From contig NZ_JAJITC010000020.1 in assembly GCF_020881035.1 (NCBI RefSeq), positions 27,041 through 91,040 of the forward strand: a DNA stretch of 64,000 nt. Direction: 5' to 3'. Below are positions 52,732 through 62,337 of the stretch, in pieces; the stretch's first letter is position 1; each line of letters starts with the position of its first letter. This DNA comes from Paraburkholderia translucens (GTDB taxonomy: Bacteria; Pseudomonadota; Gammaproteobacteria; Burkholderiales; Burkholderiaceae). The translations under genes were made by a program, and so were the position numbers. Under the pieces are notes generated by a model that worked only from the letters and a program-made list of their open reading frames with translations, searched no databases and was not told the origin of the DNA.

Positions 52732-53856
52732 TCACACTCGCTCGTGCAATTCCAGCGGCTCGTGCCGTTCGCTCACCAGTTCGTTGACGAACTCCTTGAC
52801 CGCCGCGGCTTGATCCGCGGCGACTACCGGCGCGGCCGCGACGGCCGCGACCGCGGCGGCGGCCGCATCGGTCGCGGCGCTGGCGACCGATGGCCGCGCC
52901 CGCAGTGCCGCGCGCGCGAGCATCGCCAGGTGGTAGTAGAGGCGCGCGTCGAATCCATAGCGGTAGGCAAACAGATGCGCGAGCGCGACTTGCAGGCCCG
53001 CGCGCGGCTGGCCGTTGCGCGCGTGAATCGACACGACGATCGGTGCGAGCCGCCGCAGCGCGAGCCGCCGCGACGGTTCGAGTCGCGCCGGCAGGTCGAG
53101 CGACTTCACGTAGGCGTAGGCATTCAACGGTGCGGCCGTGGGCGTGCCGCGCGTGCGGTGCGAGATCGACGCGGCCGTCTTGCGATACACGGAAAGGTAG
53201 TCGTGCACATAAAAGACCTCGCGCGCGGCGAGGCACAGCCTCACGCCAAAGACGAAATCGCAGCACATGCCGTGCTGATCCGGGTAGCCGATCCGCTTGA
53301 CGAGCCGCGCATCGGCCATCCATCCATTGTTCGGAAACATCTGGATCAGGCCGGTACGGCCTGCGAGCGGCTGCAAACCCTCGCTGGCCTTCGTGCGCCG
53401 GAACGCCGCGTTCAGGCGCACGCTCGCTTCGAGGTCGATCACGCCGTCGTGATCCGCTTCGTACTGCGCGCCGAATGCCGCATCGAGTCGCGGATAGCGC
53501 TGCCATAGCGACACCAGCTTGTCGACGGCGTCGGTCGTCAGCAAATCGTCGTCGTGGATCAGCAGGATCTTCTCGCCGCGCGCCTGAGCGAACAGGCTCG
53601 ACACATTGCGCGCCTGGCCAAGCGGCGGCTCGTGCAACGTGTAGCGCACGCGCGGCTCGTCGCCGTAGCGCCGCGCGATCAGCTCCCGCGTGCGCAGGTC
53701 CGTCGAGTCGTCGCCAATCACGATTTCCAGATCCCGATAGCTTTGCGCGAGGCACGAGTCGACGCATTCGACGAGCAGATCGGGACGATTGCACGTGGGC
53801 ACGCAGATGGAGACAACGGGCGCACCGGCGCTGGGAGAACTTGACGCGTTGGACAT
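52732..53856 (-). CDS. Family 2 glycosyltransferase
   Basis: This 374-residue GT-A enzyme has the nucleotide-sugar and metal residues: VSICVPTCNRPDLLVECVDS, IVIGDDSTD, and ILLIHDDDLLT (the DxD element). The rest is a mixed helical domain. The last 50 residues are rich in Ala and Val (DAAAAAVAAVAAAPVVAAD) and end in a charged tail (VSERHEPLELHERV), unusual for the family. Start ATG at 53856 has no strong ribosome site. No other polysaccharide genes are close, so the acceptor is unknown. Confidence 0.87.
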   Translation of the reverse strand: MSNASSSPSAGAPVVSICVPTCNRPDLLVECVDSCLAQSYRDLEIVIGDDSTDLRTRELIARRYGDEPRVRYTLHEPPLGQARNVSSLFAQARGEKILLIHDDDLLTTDAVDKLVSLWQRYPRLDAAFGAQYEADHDGVIDLEASVRLNAAFRRTKASEGLQPLAGRTGLIQMFPNNGWMADARLVKRIGYPDQHGMCCDFVFGVRLCLAAREVFYVHDYLSVYRKTAASISHRTRGTPTAAPLNAYAYVKSLDLPARLEPSRRLALRRLAPIVVSIHARNGQPRAGLQVALAHLFAYRYGFDARLYYHLAMLARAALRARPSVASAATDAAAAAVAAVAAAPVVAADQAAAVKEFVNELVSERHEPLELHERV

Positions 53857-54251
53857 GGATGGGATGACGCCTTTTAACGAACCGAAGCGACATGGAGCGG
53901 CGCGACGCGGCGCGGTCGGGCGCTCGGTTCGCAGGGCGCCCACCTTGCCGCAAGCAGCAAAATAGTCCAACGCGCCGAAAAATATTCAGCAAAAATCGGA
54001 AAGAAATGTTTGCTTACAGAAAGGCGCCTGAAGGAAAAAAGCGATGCGATCTGGATGCAAGAGAGATCCAGGCCGCTTTGGGACGGGGTTTCAGTGCGTT
54101 GACTGACCCGGGTCATCTTCCTGCCGCTGATCATGCGTGCCGAGCATCCTTACCATCGACGATGACATCGTTGCCGCGTGCGGGCCGATTCGGTATGGTG
54201 GCTCATCGATCCTGCCGTTGCGCTTCTTACCGTGACCCGGAGACCCGCCCC

Positions 54252-55310
54252 ATGACCCTTGACGCCAACGCCCCTGCACCGCACGCGCCGCCGATCCGCA
54301 CCGATGTCCTGATCGTCGGCGCCGGTCCCGTGGGGCTGTTCGCGGCGTTCGAGGCCGGTGTGATCGGACTCACCTGTCAGATCGTGGACGCGCTCGAACG
54401 CGTGGGCGGCCAGTGCATCGAGTTGTATCCCGACAAGCCGATCTACGACATCCCCGCGATTACCTCGTGCACCGCGCGCGAACTGGTCGAGCGGCTGCTC
54501 GCTCAGTGCAAGCCGTTCGATGTGCCGATCCATCTGGAACAGCGCGTCGAAACGCTCGAGCAGCGCGACGACGGACGCTGGACCGCGCGCACCCAGCACG
54601 GCCTCGTGTTCGACGTCGCGGCGATCCTGCTCGCCGGCGGCAATGGCGCGTTCGTACCGCAAAAGCTCACGCTAGCCGAAGCCGCGCCGCTCGAAAAGCG
54701 CTACGTGCACTACAGCGTGCCGCGCCTCGCGGACTTCGCCGGCAAGAACGTGGTCGTTGCGGGCGGCGGCGATTCGGCGCTCGACTGGGCGTTGGCGCTT
54801 CGCAAGGTCGCGGCGCGCGTGACGCTCGTGCATCGGCGTGCCGGCTTCAGCGCGGCCGATTCGAGCGTCGAGCGGATGCGGCGCGCGGTCGACGCGGGCG
54901 AGATGGACTTCGTCGTCGGTGGGATCGCGGCGCTCAATGCGAAAGACGGTGTGCTGCGTTCGCTGACGCTGCGGCAGATCGGCGGCGAGGTGGAACTCGA
55001 AGCCGAGCATCTGATCGCGCTGTATGGACTCGTCGCCGATCTCGGCCCGATCGCGCAGTGGGGACTGACGATTCACGGCGGACGTGTCGATGTCGATACT
55101 TCGAACTACGAAAGCTCGCGCCCGGGCATCTTCGGGGTCGGTGACATTGCGAATTATCCGAACAAGCAGAAGCTGATCCTGTCGGGCTTTCACGAGGCGT
55201 CGCTCGCGCTGCGCAAGGCCTACGCGTACGCCTATCCCGACAAGAAGCGCGTGCACGTCCATTCGAGCTACGACGCGAAGCTCGCTGAAAAGATCGGCGC
55301 GGCGTGTTGA
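54252..55310 (+). CDS. Ferredoxin-NADP reductase, TrxR-like type
   Basis: This 352-residue flavoprotein has the FAD motif LIVGAGPVGLFAAFEAG and the NADPH motif VVVAGGGDSALDWALALR, as in thioredoxin reductase, but no CxxC active-site pair is present between them. This combination defines the type 2 (TrxR-like) ferredoxin/flavodoxin reductases. It transfers electrons from NADPH to ferredoxin or flavodoxin. GGAG lies 8 bases before the ATG. Confidence 0.9.
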   Translation: MTLDANAPAPHAPPIRTDVLIVGAGPVGLFAAFEAGVIGLTCQIVDALERVGGQCIELYPDKPIYDIPAITSCTARELVERLLAQCKPFDVPIHLEQRVETLEQRDDGRWTARTQHGLVFDVAAILLAGGNGAFVPQKLTLAEAAPLEKRYVHYSVPRLADFAGKNVVVAGGGDSALDWALALRKVAARVTLVHRRAGFSAADSSVERMRRAVDAGEMDFVVGGIAALNAKDGVLRSLTLRQIGGEVELEAEHLIALYGLVADLGPIAQWGLTIHGGRVDVDTSNYESSRPGIFGVGDIANYPNKQKLILSGFHEASLALRKAYAYAYPDKKRVHVHSSYDAKLAEKIGAAC

Positions 55311-55589
55311 GCCGCGGCGGCCGCCCAGTGCGGCGGCGCGGGCGGGCGGGGGCGCGAAGCGGGTGGCGAACGACGTGAATAGCTTTTTCAACGAGACGGA
55401 TGTTTTTGCTAACGAACGGCAATGCGAAATCCGAAACCACCACGCGGCGATGTCGGCCGTGAAGACCCTCAAGCGATCGCAAAGCCCGCCGCTATCGGCT
55501 TTGCGCCTGGCGAGCGGGCGCGCGAAGGCTCCGCCGCCGGCCAGGCGCGCCATTTGCTTACAACAAAAATTCCCATTGTGCGTCCCGCC

Positions 55590-57563
55590 ATGAAACAGCT
55601 CGATGCTTCTTCTTTCCGCGACGACGGCGGCCCCGCCCGGATGCAGGCCGAGGCTCCGCGCTCGACGTCCGTCAGCGTCGATTATTCGTCGCTCGTGCAG
55701 GCCATCTCGGACTACGCGATCTTTCTGCTCGACGCGACCGGACACGTGGTGAGCTGGAACGCCGGTGCGCAGAAGCTCAAGGGCTACACGGAAGGCGAGA
55801 TCGTCGGCCAGCATTTCTCGCGTTTCTATACCGAGGAAGCCGTCGCACGCGGCTGGCCGGCCTACGAGCTGGAACAGGCGACGCTGACCGGCCGCTTCGA
55901 GGACGAAGGCTGGCGTGTGCGCAAGGACGGTACGATGTTCTGGGCGAACGTCGTGATCACGGCGGTGCGCAACGAGGCGGGCACGCTCACGGGCTTCGCG
56001 AAGATCACGCGCGATCTGACCGCGCAACGCGAGTATCTGGAGGCGTTGCGGGAAAGCGAGGAGCGCTTCCGACTGCTTGTGGACAGCGTGGAGGACTACG
56101 CGATCTTCATGCTTGATCCGCAAGGTTTCGTTGTCAGCTGGAACTCAGGCGCCGCACGCATCAACGGCTATACGCACGATGAAATCGTCGGCCGGCATTT
56201 CTCGCTGTTCTATGTGCCGGGCGAGGCCGCGGCCGGCAAGCCCGCGCGCGCGCTCGCCATCGCGCGGCAGATCGGCACCGTCGAAGACGAAGGCTGGCGC
56301 GTGCGCAAGGACGGCTCGACCTTCTGGGCCAACGTGATCATCACCGCCATGTACGACGAAGCGCGCCGGCTGCGCGGCTTCGCGAAGGTTACGCGGGATC
56401 TGACCGAGCGGCGCCGGCGCGAGGAGCTTGAACGCTCGAGCGAGCGCATGCGCGATTTTCTCGCGACGCTCGCACACGAACTGCGCAATCCGCTCGCGCC
56501 GGTGCGCAACGCGGTCGGCACGATGCAGTTGGAAACCGGTCTGAGCCCCGTGCTCGCGCGGGCGCGCGATCTGATCGACCGCCAGGTCACGCACCTGACG
56601 CGGCTCGTCGACGATCTGCTCGATATCGGCCGCATCATGTCCGACAAGGTCGAGCTGCGCATCGCGCGCGTCGATCTCTCCGAACTCATCGCGCGCGCGA
56701 TCGAAGCGGCGCGGCCGTTCCTCGACGCGCGCAGCCAGAGCGTCGTCGCCCATGTGCCCGCGGACCCCGTGGTGATTCGCGGCGACATGACGCGGCTCGT
56801 GCAGGTGCTGCAAAACCTGCTGCACAACGCCTCGAAGTTTTCGCCGAGCGGCAGTGTGATCGACATACTGGGCCGGATCGACTTTCGCATGGCAGTGCTC
56901 GAAGTGCGTGACCCCGGCTGCGGCATTCCGGTGCGGTCGCTCGACAGGATCTTCGAGCTGTTCGCGCAGGAGAAGGAGGGCCAGAATTTTGTTGAAGGCG
57001 GCCTCGGGATTGGCCTCACACTGTGCAAGTCGCTCGTCGAAATGCATGGCGGCAGCATCGTGGCGAGCAGCGAAGGGCCGGGGCTCGGCAGTACGTTCAC
57101 GCTGAGCCTGCCGCTCGCGGATGCGCAGTCCGAAACCACGGAGAGCGGCACGATCACGACCGCTCCCGACATACAGCCGATGCGGATTCTGCTCGTCGAC
57201 GACAACCGCGATTCGGCCGACAGTCTTGCGATGCTGCTCGAACTGAAAGGCCACGAGGTGCGCATCGCCTATGACGGCGAGCAGGCGCTGCAGATCGCGC
57301 CGCGCTTCACACCGCATCTCGCGTTCATCGACCTTGCGATGCCGAAGATGGACGGCTATGCGACGCTCGCGGCGATGCGCGCGCTGCCCGAGATGTCCCG
57401 CACGATGTACGCCGCGATGACCGGCTTCAGTCATGCAAGCGATCTCGATCGCACTCGCCGCGAGGGATTTCATGCGCACCTGGTGAAGCCCGTCGAAATG
57501 GCGGTGCTCGACGCGCTGCTCGCGAAGGCCGATGGGCGGCTCAGCGGAAGCGGCGCACCCTAG
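55590..57563 (+). CDS. PAS-PAS hybrid sensor histidine kinase
   Basis: This 657-residue soluble kinase has two nearly identical PAS domains (about 30-150 and 158-278), then HisKA with the phospho-accepting His296 in LAHELRNP, the ATPase domain (N-box NLLHNASKF, DPGCGI, GGLGIGLTL) and a receiver domain with Asp581 in FIDLAMPKMDGY and the Lys in HLVKPV. No membrane segment, so it senses a cytoplasmic signal. The two PAS copies share the stretch DEGWRVRKDG. Start is uncertain: the ATG at 55590 has no ribosome site, and the frame is open from 55422. Confidence 0.9.
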   Translation: MKQLDASSFRDDGGPARMQAEAPRSTSVSVDYSSLVQAISDYAIFLLDATGHVVSWNAGAQKLKGYTEGEIVGQHFSRFYTEEAVARGWPAYELEQATLTGRFEDEGWRVRKDGTMFWANVVITAVRNEAGTLTGFAKITRDLTAQREYLEALRESEERFRLLVDSVEDYAIFMLDPQGFVVSWNSGAARINGYTHDEIVGRHFSLFYVPGEAAAGKPARALAIARQIGTVEDEGWRVRKDGSTFWANVIITAMYDEARRLRGFAKVTRDLTERRRREELERSSERMRDFLATLAHELRNPLAPVRNAVGTMQLETGLSPVLARARDLIDRQVTHLTRLVDDLLDIGRIMSDKVELRIARVDLSELIARAIEAARPFLDARSQSVVAHVPADPVVIRGDMTRLVQVLQNLLHNASKFSPSGSVIDILGRIDFRMAVLEVRDPGCGIPVRSLDRIFELFAQEKEGQNFVEGGLGIGLTLCKSLVEMHGGSIVASSEGPGLGSTFTLSLPLADAQSETTESGTITTAPDIQPMRILLVDDNRDSADSLAMLLELKGHEVRIAYDGEQALQIAPRFTPHLAFIDLAMPKMDGYATLAAMRALPEMSRTMYAAMTGFSHASDLDRTRREGFHAHLVKPVEMAVLDALLAKADGRLSGSGAP

Positions 57564-57601
57564 CCTCCGTTTCGAACCGTTGCAGGGCGGCCGCATACCG
57601 C

Positions 57602-59005
57602 TCACTCACGCCCACCTCGCGAAATCTCCTGGCCCGCGCCTCGCGGCAAGCGCAGCGTGACCGGAATCGACGCGAACGAGCACAGACCGACCACGAGGAA
57701 CGCGGGCCAGAAGTCCGACCACATGATGCCCGGGTGCCCGTGCAGCACGCGCGAGATCTGCAGCACGATACCGCCGAGCGTCACGCCGAGCCCGAGCGAC
57801 ATCTGCTGCACGACGCTGCCCAGGCTCGTCGCGCGGCCGACGTCGCGGCTCGCGATCTCCGCGTAGGTCAGCGAATTGAGGCTCGTGAACTGCAACGCGG
57901 GGAAGAAGCCGCCGAGCAGCACGACGACCCAGATGATCCATGTCGGCGTGTGCGGGAAGAAGAGTCCGCACGCGGCGATCGAGATGCCCGAGAGCGCGGC
58001 GTTGAACACGAGCACCTGGCGAAAGCCGAAACGGCGCAGCACGGTGGAGGCGATCACGCGCATGAACATGCCGCCGAACGCTGACGCGCAGGTGATCAAT
58101 CCCGACTGGAACGCGCTCATGCCGTGACCCTCCTGCAGCAGCAATGGCAGCAGAAACGGCAACGCGCCAAGACCGATGCGAAACAGCGAGCCGCCGAGCA
58201 CGCTCGCCTGGAAGGTCGGCACCTTGAAAAAGCGCAGATCGAGCAGCGGCAGCGCGACGCGTTGCGCGTACGCGACGTAGATCGCGAGTAGCACGGCGCC
58301 GACCCCGCACATGCCGAAAGCATCCAGATTCGAAATCAGTTCGCCACCGACCAGCGACAAGCCGAGCAGCAACAGCACCGCGCCCGCCGCCGACAGCAGG
58401 AAGCCGATCCAGTCGAGCGGGCCGGGATGGGGTTCGCGCGTATTGGCGATGTAGCGATGGGTCAGATAGATGCCGAGAATGCCGATCGGCACGTTGATGA
58501 AGAAAATCAGCCGCCAGTGCAGATAGGTCGTAATGAAGCCGCCGAGCAGCGGACCGGCGGCGGGGCCCAGCATGGCGGGCACGCTCAGATAGTTCATCGC
58601 GCGGATGAAGTCGGCTTTCTCCACCACGCGGAAAATGATGATCCGCCCGACCGGCACCATCATCGCGCCGCCGACGCCCTGAATGAAACGCGCAATCGTA
58701 AAGGTGGCAAGCGAGTTCGACGCGGCGCACAGCAGCGAGCCCGTGACGAAGATGCCGATTGCCGTGCGAAATATCGTGCGCGCGCCGAACCTGTCGGCGA
58801 GCCAGCCGCACACGGGGATGAACACGCCGAGCCCGAGCACGTAGCTCGTGACGGCGATCTTTAGCGTGACCGGGTCGCGCCCGAAATCGCGCGCCATGAC
58901 CGGCAGCGCGGTGACGATCACGTTGGCGTCGACGCTTTCCATGAACATCGCGCACGCGACGATAAGGGGCGCAATCAGAGCTTTCCGAGTTTCGGCGACC
59001 GACAT
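57602..59005 (-). CDS. DHA2-type MFS drug exporter (EmrB/QacA family)
   Basis: This 467-residue multi-pass transporter has typical DHA2 features: MESVDANVIVTALPVMARDF at the start, WLADRFGARTIF between helices 2 and 3, and a RFIQGVGGAMMVPVGRII segment with the antiporter motif. It probably expels drugs or other small amphiphiles by proton antiport. No adaptor gene is adjacent. It converges with the hybrid kinase gene. Confidence 0.9.
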   Translation of the reverse strand: MSVAETRKALIAPLIVACAMFMESVDANVIVTALPVMARDFGRDPVTLKIAVTSYVLGLGVFIPVCGWLADRFGARTIFRTAIGIFVTGSLLCAASNSLATFTIARFIQGVGGAMMVPVGRIIIFRVVEKADFIRAMNYLSVPAMLGPAAGPLLGGFITTYLHWRLIFFINVPIGILGIYLTHRYIANTREPHPGPLDWIGFLLSAAGAVLLLLGLSLVGGELISNLDAFGMCGVGAVLLAIYVAYAQRVALPLLDLRFFKVPTFQASVLGGSLFRIGLGALPFLLPLLLQEGHGMSAFQSGLITCASAFGGMFMRVIASTVLRRFGFRQVLVFNAALSGISIAACGLFFPHTPTWIIWVVVLLGGFFPALQFTSLNSLTYAEIASRDVGRATSLGSVVQQMSLGLGVTLGGIVLQISRVLHGHPGIMWSDFWPAFLVVGLCSFASIPVTLRLPRGAGQEISRGGRE

Positions 59006-59169
59006 GACGGGCGGGGCTGCGGCAAGGCGTCGCAGGCAAAGGGGGCATTATTGCACCTGTACGGTGCGGATTGTTAATACTGGCGCGGCCGATGCCGCCC
59101 CCTTACGAGTTTTCGTACCAGACCCACGACTGCGATGTCGCGCCAGGGCGAATATCTCGGAATTTTTTG

Positions 59170-59197
59170 TTGCAGCGCATCAAGAGGCGGCTATAAT
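59170..59197 (+). promoter_or_regulatory. Near-consensus promoter of the small-protein gene
   Basis: TTGCAG (59170-59175) and the perfect TATAAT (59192-59197) are 16 bases apart. Expected start near 59204 gives a leader of about 35 bases to the small reading frame. Confidence 0.75.
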
Positions 59198-59238
59198 AGG
59201 GCTATTGCGTAGGTAAAAACCCTTATACGGAGCCTCTC

Positions 59239-59382
59239 ATGAACACCTCATCGAACGCTGTCCGTTCCACCCCCGCTGCCAATACCTTCCTCGCCAAGCT
59301 GCGCGCGCTGGCGCTGCACGCGCTGAACCTGCATCTGCAGAACTGCGCGGTGATCGCCGAAGCGCATCGTCGCCCGAACTAA
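59239..59382 (+). CDS. Free-standing 47-residue protein
   Basis: A 47-codon frame with GGAG 7 bases before its ATG, driven by the promoter at 59170. The product starts MNTSSNAVRSTPAANTFLAK and then has an amphipathic Leu/Ala/His-rich helix (LRALALHALNLHLQNCAVIA) and a basic end (EAHRRPN). It has no signal peptide, no long hydrophobic span and no recognisable family. A hairpin lies downstream (59432-59456). The combination of promoter, ribosome site, frame and hairpin supports a real transcript and protein. Confidence 0.75.
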   Translation: MNTSSNAVRSTPAANTFLAKLRALALHALNLHLQNCAVIAEAHRRPN

Positions 59383-59431
59383 GCGCGCGATGCGTTACCC
59401 GAGGGCCGCGCAGGCCCCGGGCTGTCGTGTC

Positions 59432-59456
59432 AATGCCCGCTCGAGCAGCGGGCATT
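59432..59456 (+). terminator. Hairpin after the 47-residue protein gene
   Basis: AATGCCCGCT (59432-59441) and AGCGGGCATT (59447-59456) form a perfect 10-bp stem with a 5-base loop. The tail (GTGCTTTGTGG) has only a short T-run, so termination may be partial. Confidence 0.55.
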
Positions 59457-59539
59457 GTGCTTTGTGGCCCTGTCATGCGGGCCGCGCCGCTAGTCACTGG
59501 CGCTTCGCGCCGTGAGCCGCACCATCGAGACCCGTCCCC

Positions 59540-59641
59540 TCAGATCGTAATGCCGCGCATCCCGCGAGGAAGCATTACAATCGCGCCCTTTTGACACGCG
59601 CCGAGCAACAGGATCGACAGCAAAATAGCTAATGCTGTCAA
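59540..59641 (-). CDS. Possible mini-lipoprotein
   Basis: A short minus-strand frame (33 residues from TTG at 59641; open further upstream) reads LTALAILLSILLLGACQKGA and then IVMLPRGMRGITI. The hydrophobic stretch followed by LGAC and a charged residue is a textbook lipobox, and basic residues (KRCKR) come just before. The start codon is unclear and the frame is very short; I list it as a candidate only. Confidence 0.3.
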   Translation of the reverse strand: MTALAILLSILLLGACQKGAIVMLPRGMRGITI

Positions 59642-59745
59642 CCTTTTGCATCTTTTGCCGTTATCTCTTTGTAATCGCTGCCGCAGGCGATACCGCGCGA
59701 GACGACCCGTCGCCGCGACCGCTCCACGCAAGGCCCGCATTGACC

Positions 59746-62337
59746 ATGTTTCACCGACTTCAGAACAGGTTCGAACGCTTCGGCACGTTGCTCAGCCGCG
59801 TATCGAAGGCGCTTGGCAGCCGGGGACTTCTGCCGCCTGTGCTTGCGCTCGTCATTTGCGGGCTGTTGCTGGTGGTGCTGCAGCATCTGTCGGAGGCGGT
59901 CGATTACCGGTCGGTGATCCGCGAGTTGCGCGCTCTGTCGGCGCGCGAATGGATCGGCGCGCTCGGCGCGACCGCGCTCAGCTACGTGGCGCTCGTGGGG
60001 CGCGACGCAGTCGGTCTGCGCTATCTCGGCGCAAGCGTGCCGCGCGCGGCACTGTGGGTCGGCGCGACCGCCGGTTCGGCGCTTGGCAACGCGACCGGTT
60101 TCGGCGCGCTCACGGGCGGGGCGGTGCGCGCGCGCGTGTACGGCGTCGCGAATATCACGCCCGCGCAGATCGGCCGCATGACGGTATTCACGAGTGTGTC
60201 GCTCGCGCTCGCGCTCGTGCTAATGACTGCGCTCGGCATGGTCTGCATGGCCGGCCAGCTTGCGCCGATGCTGCATCTGTCGCCGGACGCGCTGCGCTGG
60301 AGCGGCGCGGCACTGCTTGTCGCGCTGGCGCTGATCGCCGCCGCGTGCCGCCGCGAAACCCGGCCGATTCGCACGCGCTGGCAGTGGCTGTCGTTCGATA
60401 TTCCCGCGCGCCGCGATCTGCTCGCGCAGGTCGCGCTAGCGGTGCTCGACGTGATCGCCGCGGGCCTCGCGCTGTGGGCGTTGCTGCCGCATGCGAACGT
60501 GAGCTTTGCCGGCTTCATCACCGTCTACGCAGCCGCAATGCTGCTCGGCATGATCGGCCATACGCCTGGCGGCGTCGGCGTGTTCGAGGCGGCGATGGCG
60601 TTCACGCTGAGCGGCAGCGTGCAGATGCATCAGATGGTCGCCGCGCTGCTTGCTTATCGCGCGATCTATTTCGGGGTGCCGCTCGCCGTGTCGGCGGCGC
60701 TGCTCGCGGGCTTCGAGGGGCGCGCGCTGAAAAACCGTCTGTCGCTGTTGCAGGCGGAGCGTGTGTCGGAGCTTGCGCCGCTGTTTCTAAGTCTGGTCAC
60801 GTTCGTGGTCGGCGGCATGCTGGTGATTTCGAGCGCGACGCCCGCATTCTGGCAGCGCATTCATATGCTGCGCGACGTCGTGCCGCTGTGGGTGCTCGAA
60901 AGCTCGCAGATGCTGTGCAGCGTGGTCGGCGTGCTGCTGCTGTTCGTCGCGCGCGGACTGCTGCGCAGACTCGACGCGGCGTGGTGGATGACCCTCGCGC
61001 TCGCGGTGCTGAGCCTCGCGCTGTCGCTCACCAAAGGTCTCGCGTTCGTCGAGGCGGGCGTGCTCGGCATGCTGATCGTCCTGCTGCTCACGACGCGCAA
61101 GCGCTTCAATCGTCATTCGTCGCTGTTCGCCGAGCGTTTTACCGCAGGCTGGCTCGTATCGGTCGCGATGGTGCTGATGCTCGCGACCTGGGTCATGCTG
61201 TTCGCTTTCCGTGACGTGCCGTACACACGCGACCTGTGGTGGCAATTCGCGTTCGACGAGCGCGCGCCACGCGCGCTGCGCGCGACGCTCGCCGCGAGCC
61301 TGTTCGCCGCGACGTTCTCGTTCTGGCAATTGCTGCGTCCGGCCCCGGGCCGCTTCGTCAAGCCAGCGCCCGAAGATCTGCACGACGCCGCGCGCATCGT
61401 GCGCGCGCAGGAGCGCAGCGACGCCGGTCTCGCGCTGATGGGCGACAAGAGCTTTCTGTTTTCGGAGTCGCGCGAGGCGTTTCTCATGTACGCGAAATAC
61501 GGGCGCACGTGGGCCGCGTTGCACGATCCGGTGGGCCCGCGCGAAGAGTGGGCTGGTCTCATCAGCAAGTTCGTCGCTCTCGCGCATGCGCACGGCGGCC
61601 GTGCCGCGTTCTACCAGGTACGCGCGAATGCGCTGCCGTTGTATCTCGACGCCGGCCTCACGCTGATGAAGCTCGGCGAGGAAGCGCACGTCGTGCTCGA
61701 CGAATTCGATCTGAAGGGCTCGCATCGCGCGCATCTGCGCTACGCGCTGAAACGCGGCGAGCGCGACGGCTTCAGCGTCGAAGTGATCGATCAGGCGCAC
61801 GTGCCGGCGTCGCTCGAAACGCTGCGCGGCATTTCCGACGGCTGGCTCGACAGCCACGATGCACGCGAGAAAAGCTTCTCGGTCGCGGCTTTCAATGACG
61901 AATACCTCGCCGCGCAATCGGTGATGCTGGTGCGCCAGCACGGCGAGCCGGTCGCGTTCGTGACCTTCATGACGACCGACATGAATACCGAGGCGACCAT
62001 CGGCGTGATGCGTCACGTCGAAAGCGCGTCGTCGTACGCGATGGAATATCTGTTCACGCAGCTCGCGTTGCATCTGAAACAGGCGGGCTTCCGCTCGCTC
62101 AGTCTCGGCATTGCGCCGCTCTCGGGCGTGCAGCCGACGCCGCTCGCGTCGCGCTGGCATCGGCTGGCCGGCATCCTGTGGCGCTTCGGTGGCCGCTTTT
62201 ATAACTTCCGCGGACTGCGTGCTTTCAAGAGCAAGTTCCAGCCGCGCTGGGAGCCGCGTTATCTCGCGGCATCCGGCTCGGGCGTGTTCTTCACGCTCGC
62301 GGACCTGTCGCTGCTGGCTGGAGGCCGGCGTTCATGA
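59746..62337 (+). CDS. mprF: Bifunctional lysyl-phosphatidylglycerol synthase/flippase (MprF)
   Basis: This 863-residue protein has an N-terminal flippase part with many helices (UPF0104-like; FITVYAAAMLLGMIGHTPGG is typical) and a C-terminal cytosolic aminoacyl-transferase (DUF2156: for example FYQVRANALPLYLDAGLTLM and NFRGLRAFKSKFQPRWEPRY). It adds Lys or Ala from tRNA to phosphatidylglycerol and lowers the negative surface charge, protecting against cationic peptides. Start ATG at 59746. It overlaps the acvB-like gene by four bases, so they are coupled. Confidence 0.93.
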   Translation: MFHRLQNRFERFGTLLSRVSKALGSRGLLPPVLALVICGLLLVVLQHLSEAVDYRSVIRELRALSAREWIGALGATALSYVALVGRDAVGLRYLGASVPRAALWVGATAGSALGNATGFGALTGGAVRARVYGVANITPAQIGRMTVFTSVSLALALVLMTALGMVCMAGQLAPMLHLSPDALRWSGAALLVALALIAAACRRETRPIRTRWQWLSFDIPARRDLLAQVALAVLDVIAAGLALWALLPHANVSFAGFITVYAAAMLLGMIGHTPGGVGVFEAAMAFTLSGSVQMHQMVAALLAYRAIYFGVPLAVSAALLAGFEGRALKNRLSLLQAERVSELAPLFLSLVTFVVGGMLVISSATPAFWQRIHMLRDVVPLWVLESSQMLCSVVGVLLLFVARGLLRRLDAAWWMTLALAVLSLALSLTKGLAFVEAGVLGMLIVLLLTTRKRFNRHSSLFAERFTAGWLVSVAMVLMLATWVMLFAFRDVPYTRDLWWQFAFDERAPRALRATLAASLFAATFSFWQLLRPAPGRFVKPAPEDLHDAARIVRAQERSDAGLALMGDKSFLFSESREAFLMYAKYGRTWAALHDPVGPREEWAGLISKFVALAHAHGGRAAFYQVRANALPLYLDAGLTLMKLGEEAHVVLDEFDLKGSHRAHLRYALKRGERDGFSVEVIDQAHVPASLETLRGISDGWLDSHDAREKSFSVAAFNDEYLAAQSVMLVRQHGEPVAFVTFMTTDMNTEATIGVMRHVESASSYAMEYLFTQLALHLKQAGFRSLSLGIAPLSGVQPTPLASRWHRLAGILWRFGGRFYNFRGLRAFKSKFQPRWEPRYLAASGSGVFFTLADLSLLAGGRRS

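Larger units (their letters stand above)
59383..59745. other. Region between the small-protein gene and mprF
   Basis: A 363-base stretch with the hairpin at 59432-59456 and a possible minus-strand mini-lipoprotein frame (59540-59641). TTGACA occurs at 59591-59596, but no good -10 element lies at the right distance, so the mprF promoter remains unplaced. Otherwise featureless. Confidence 0.4.
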
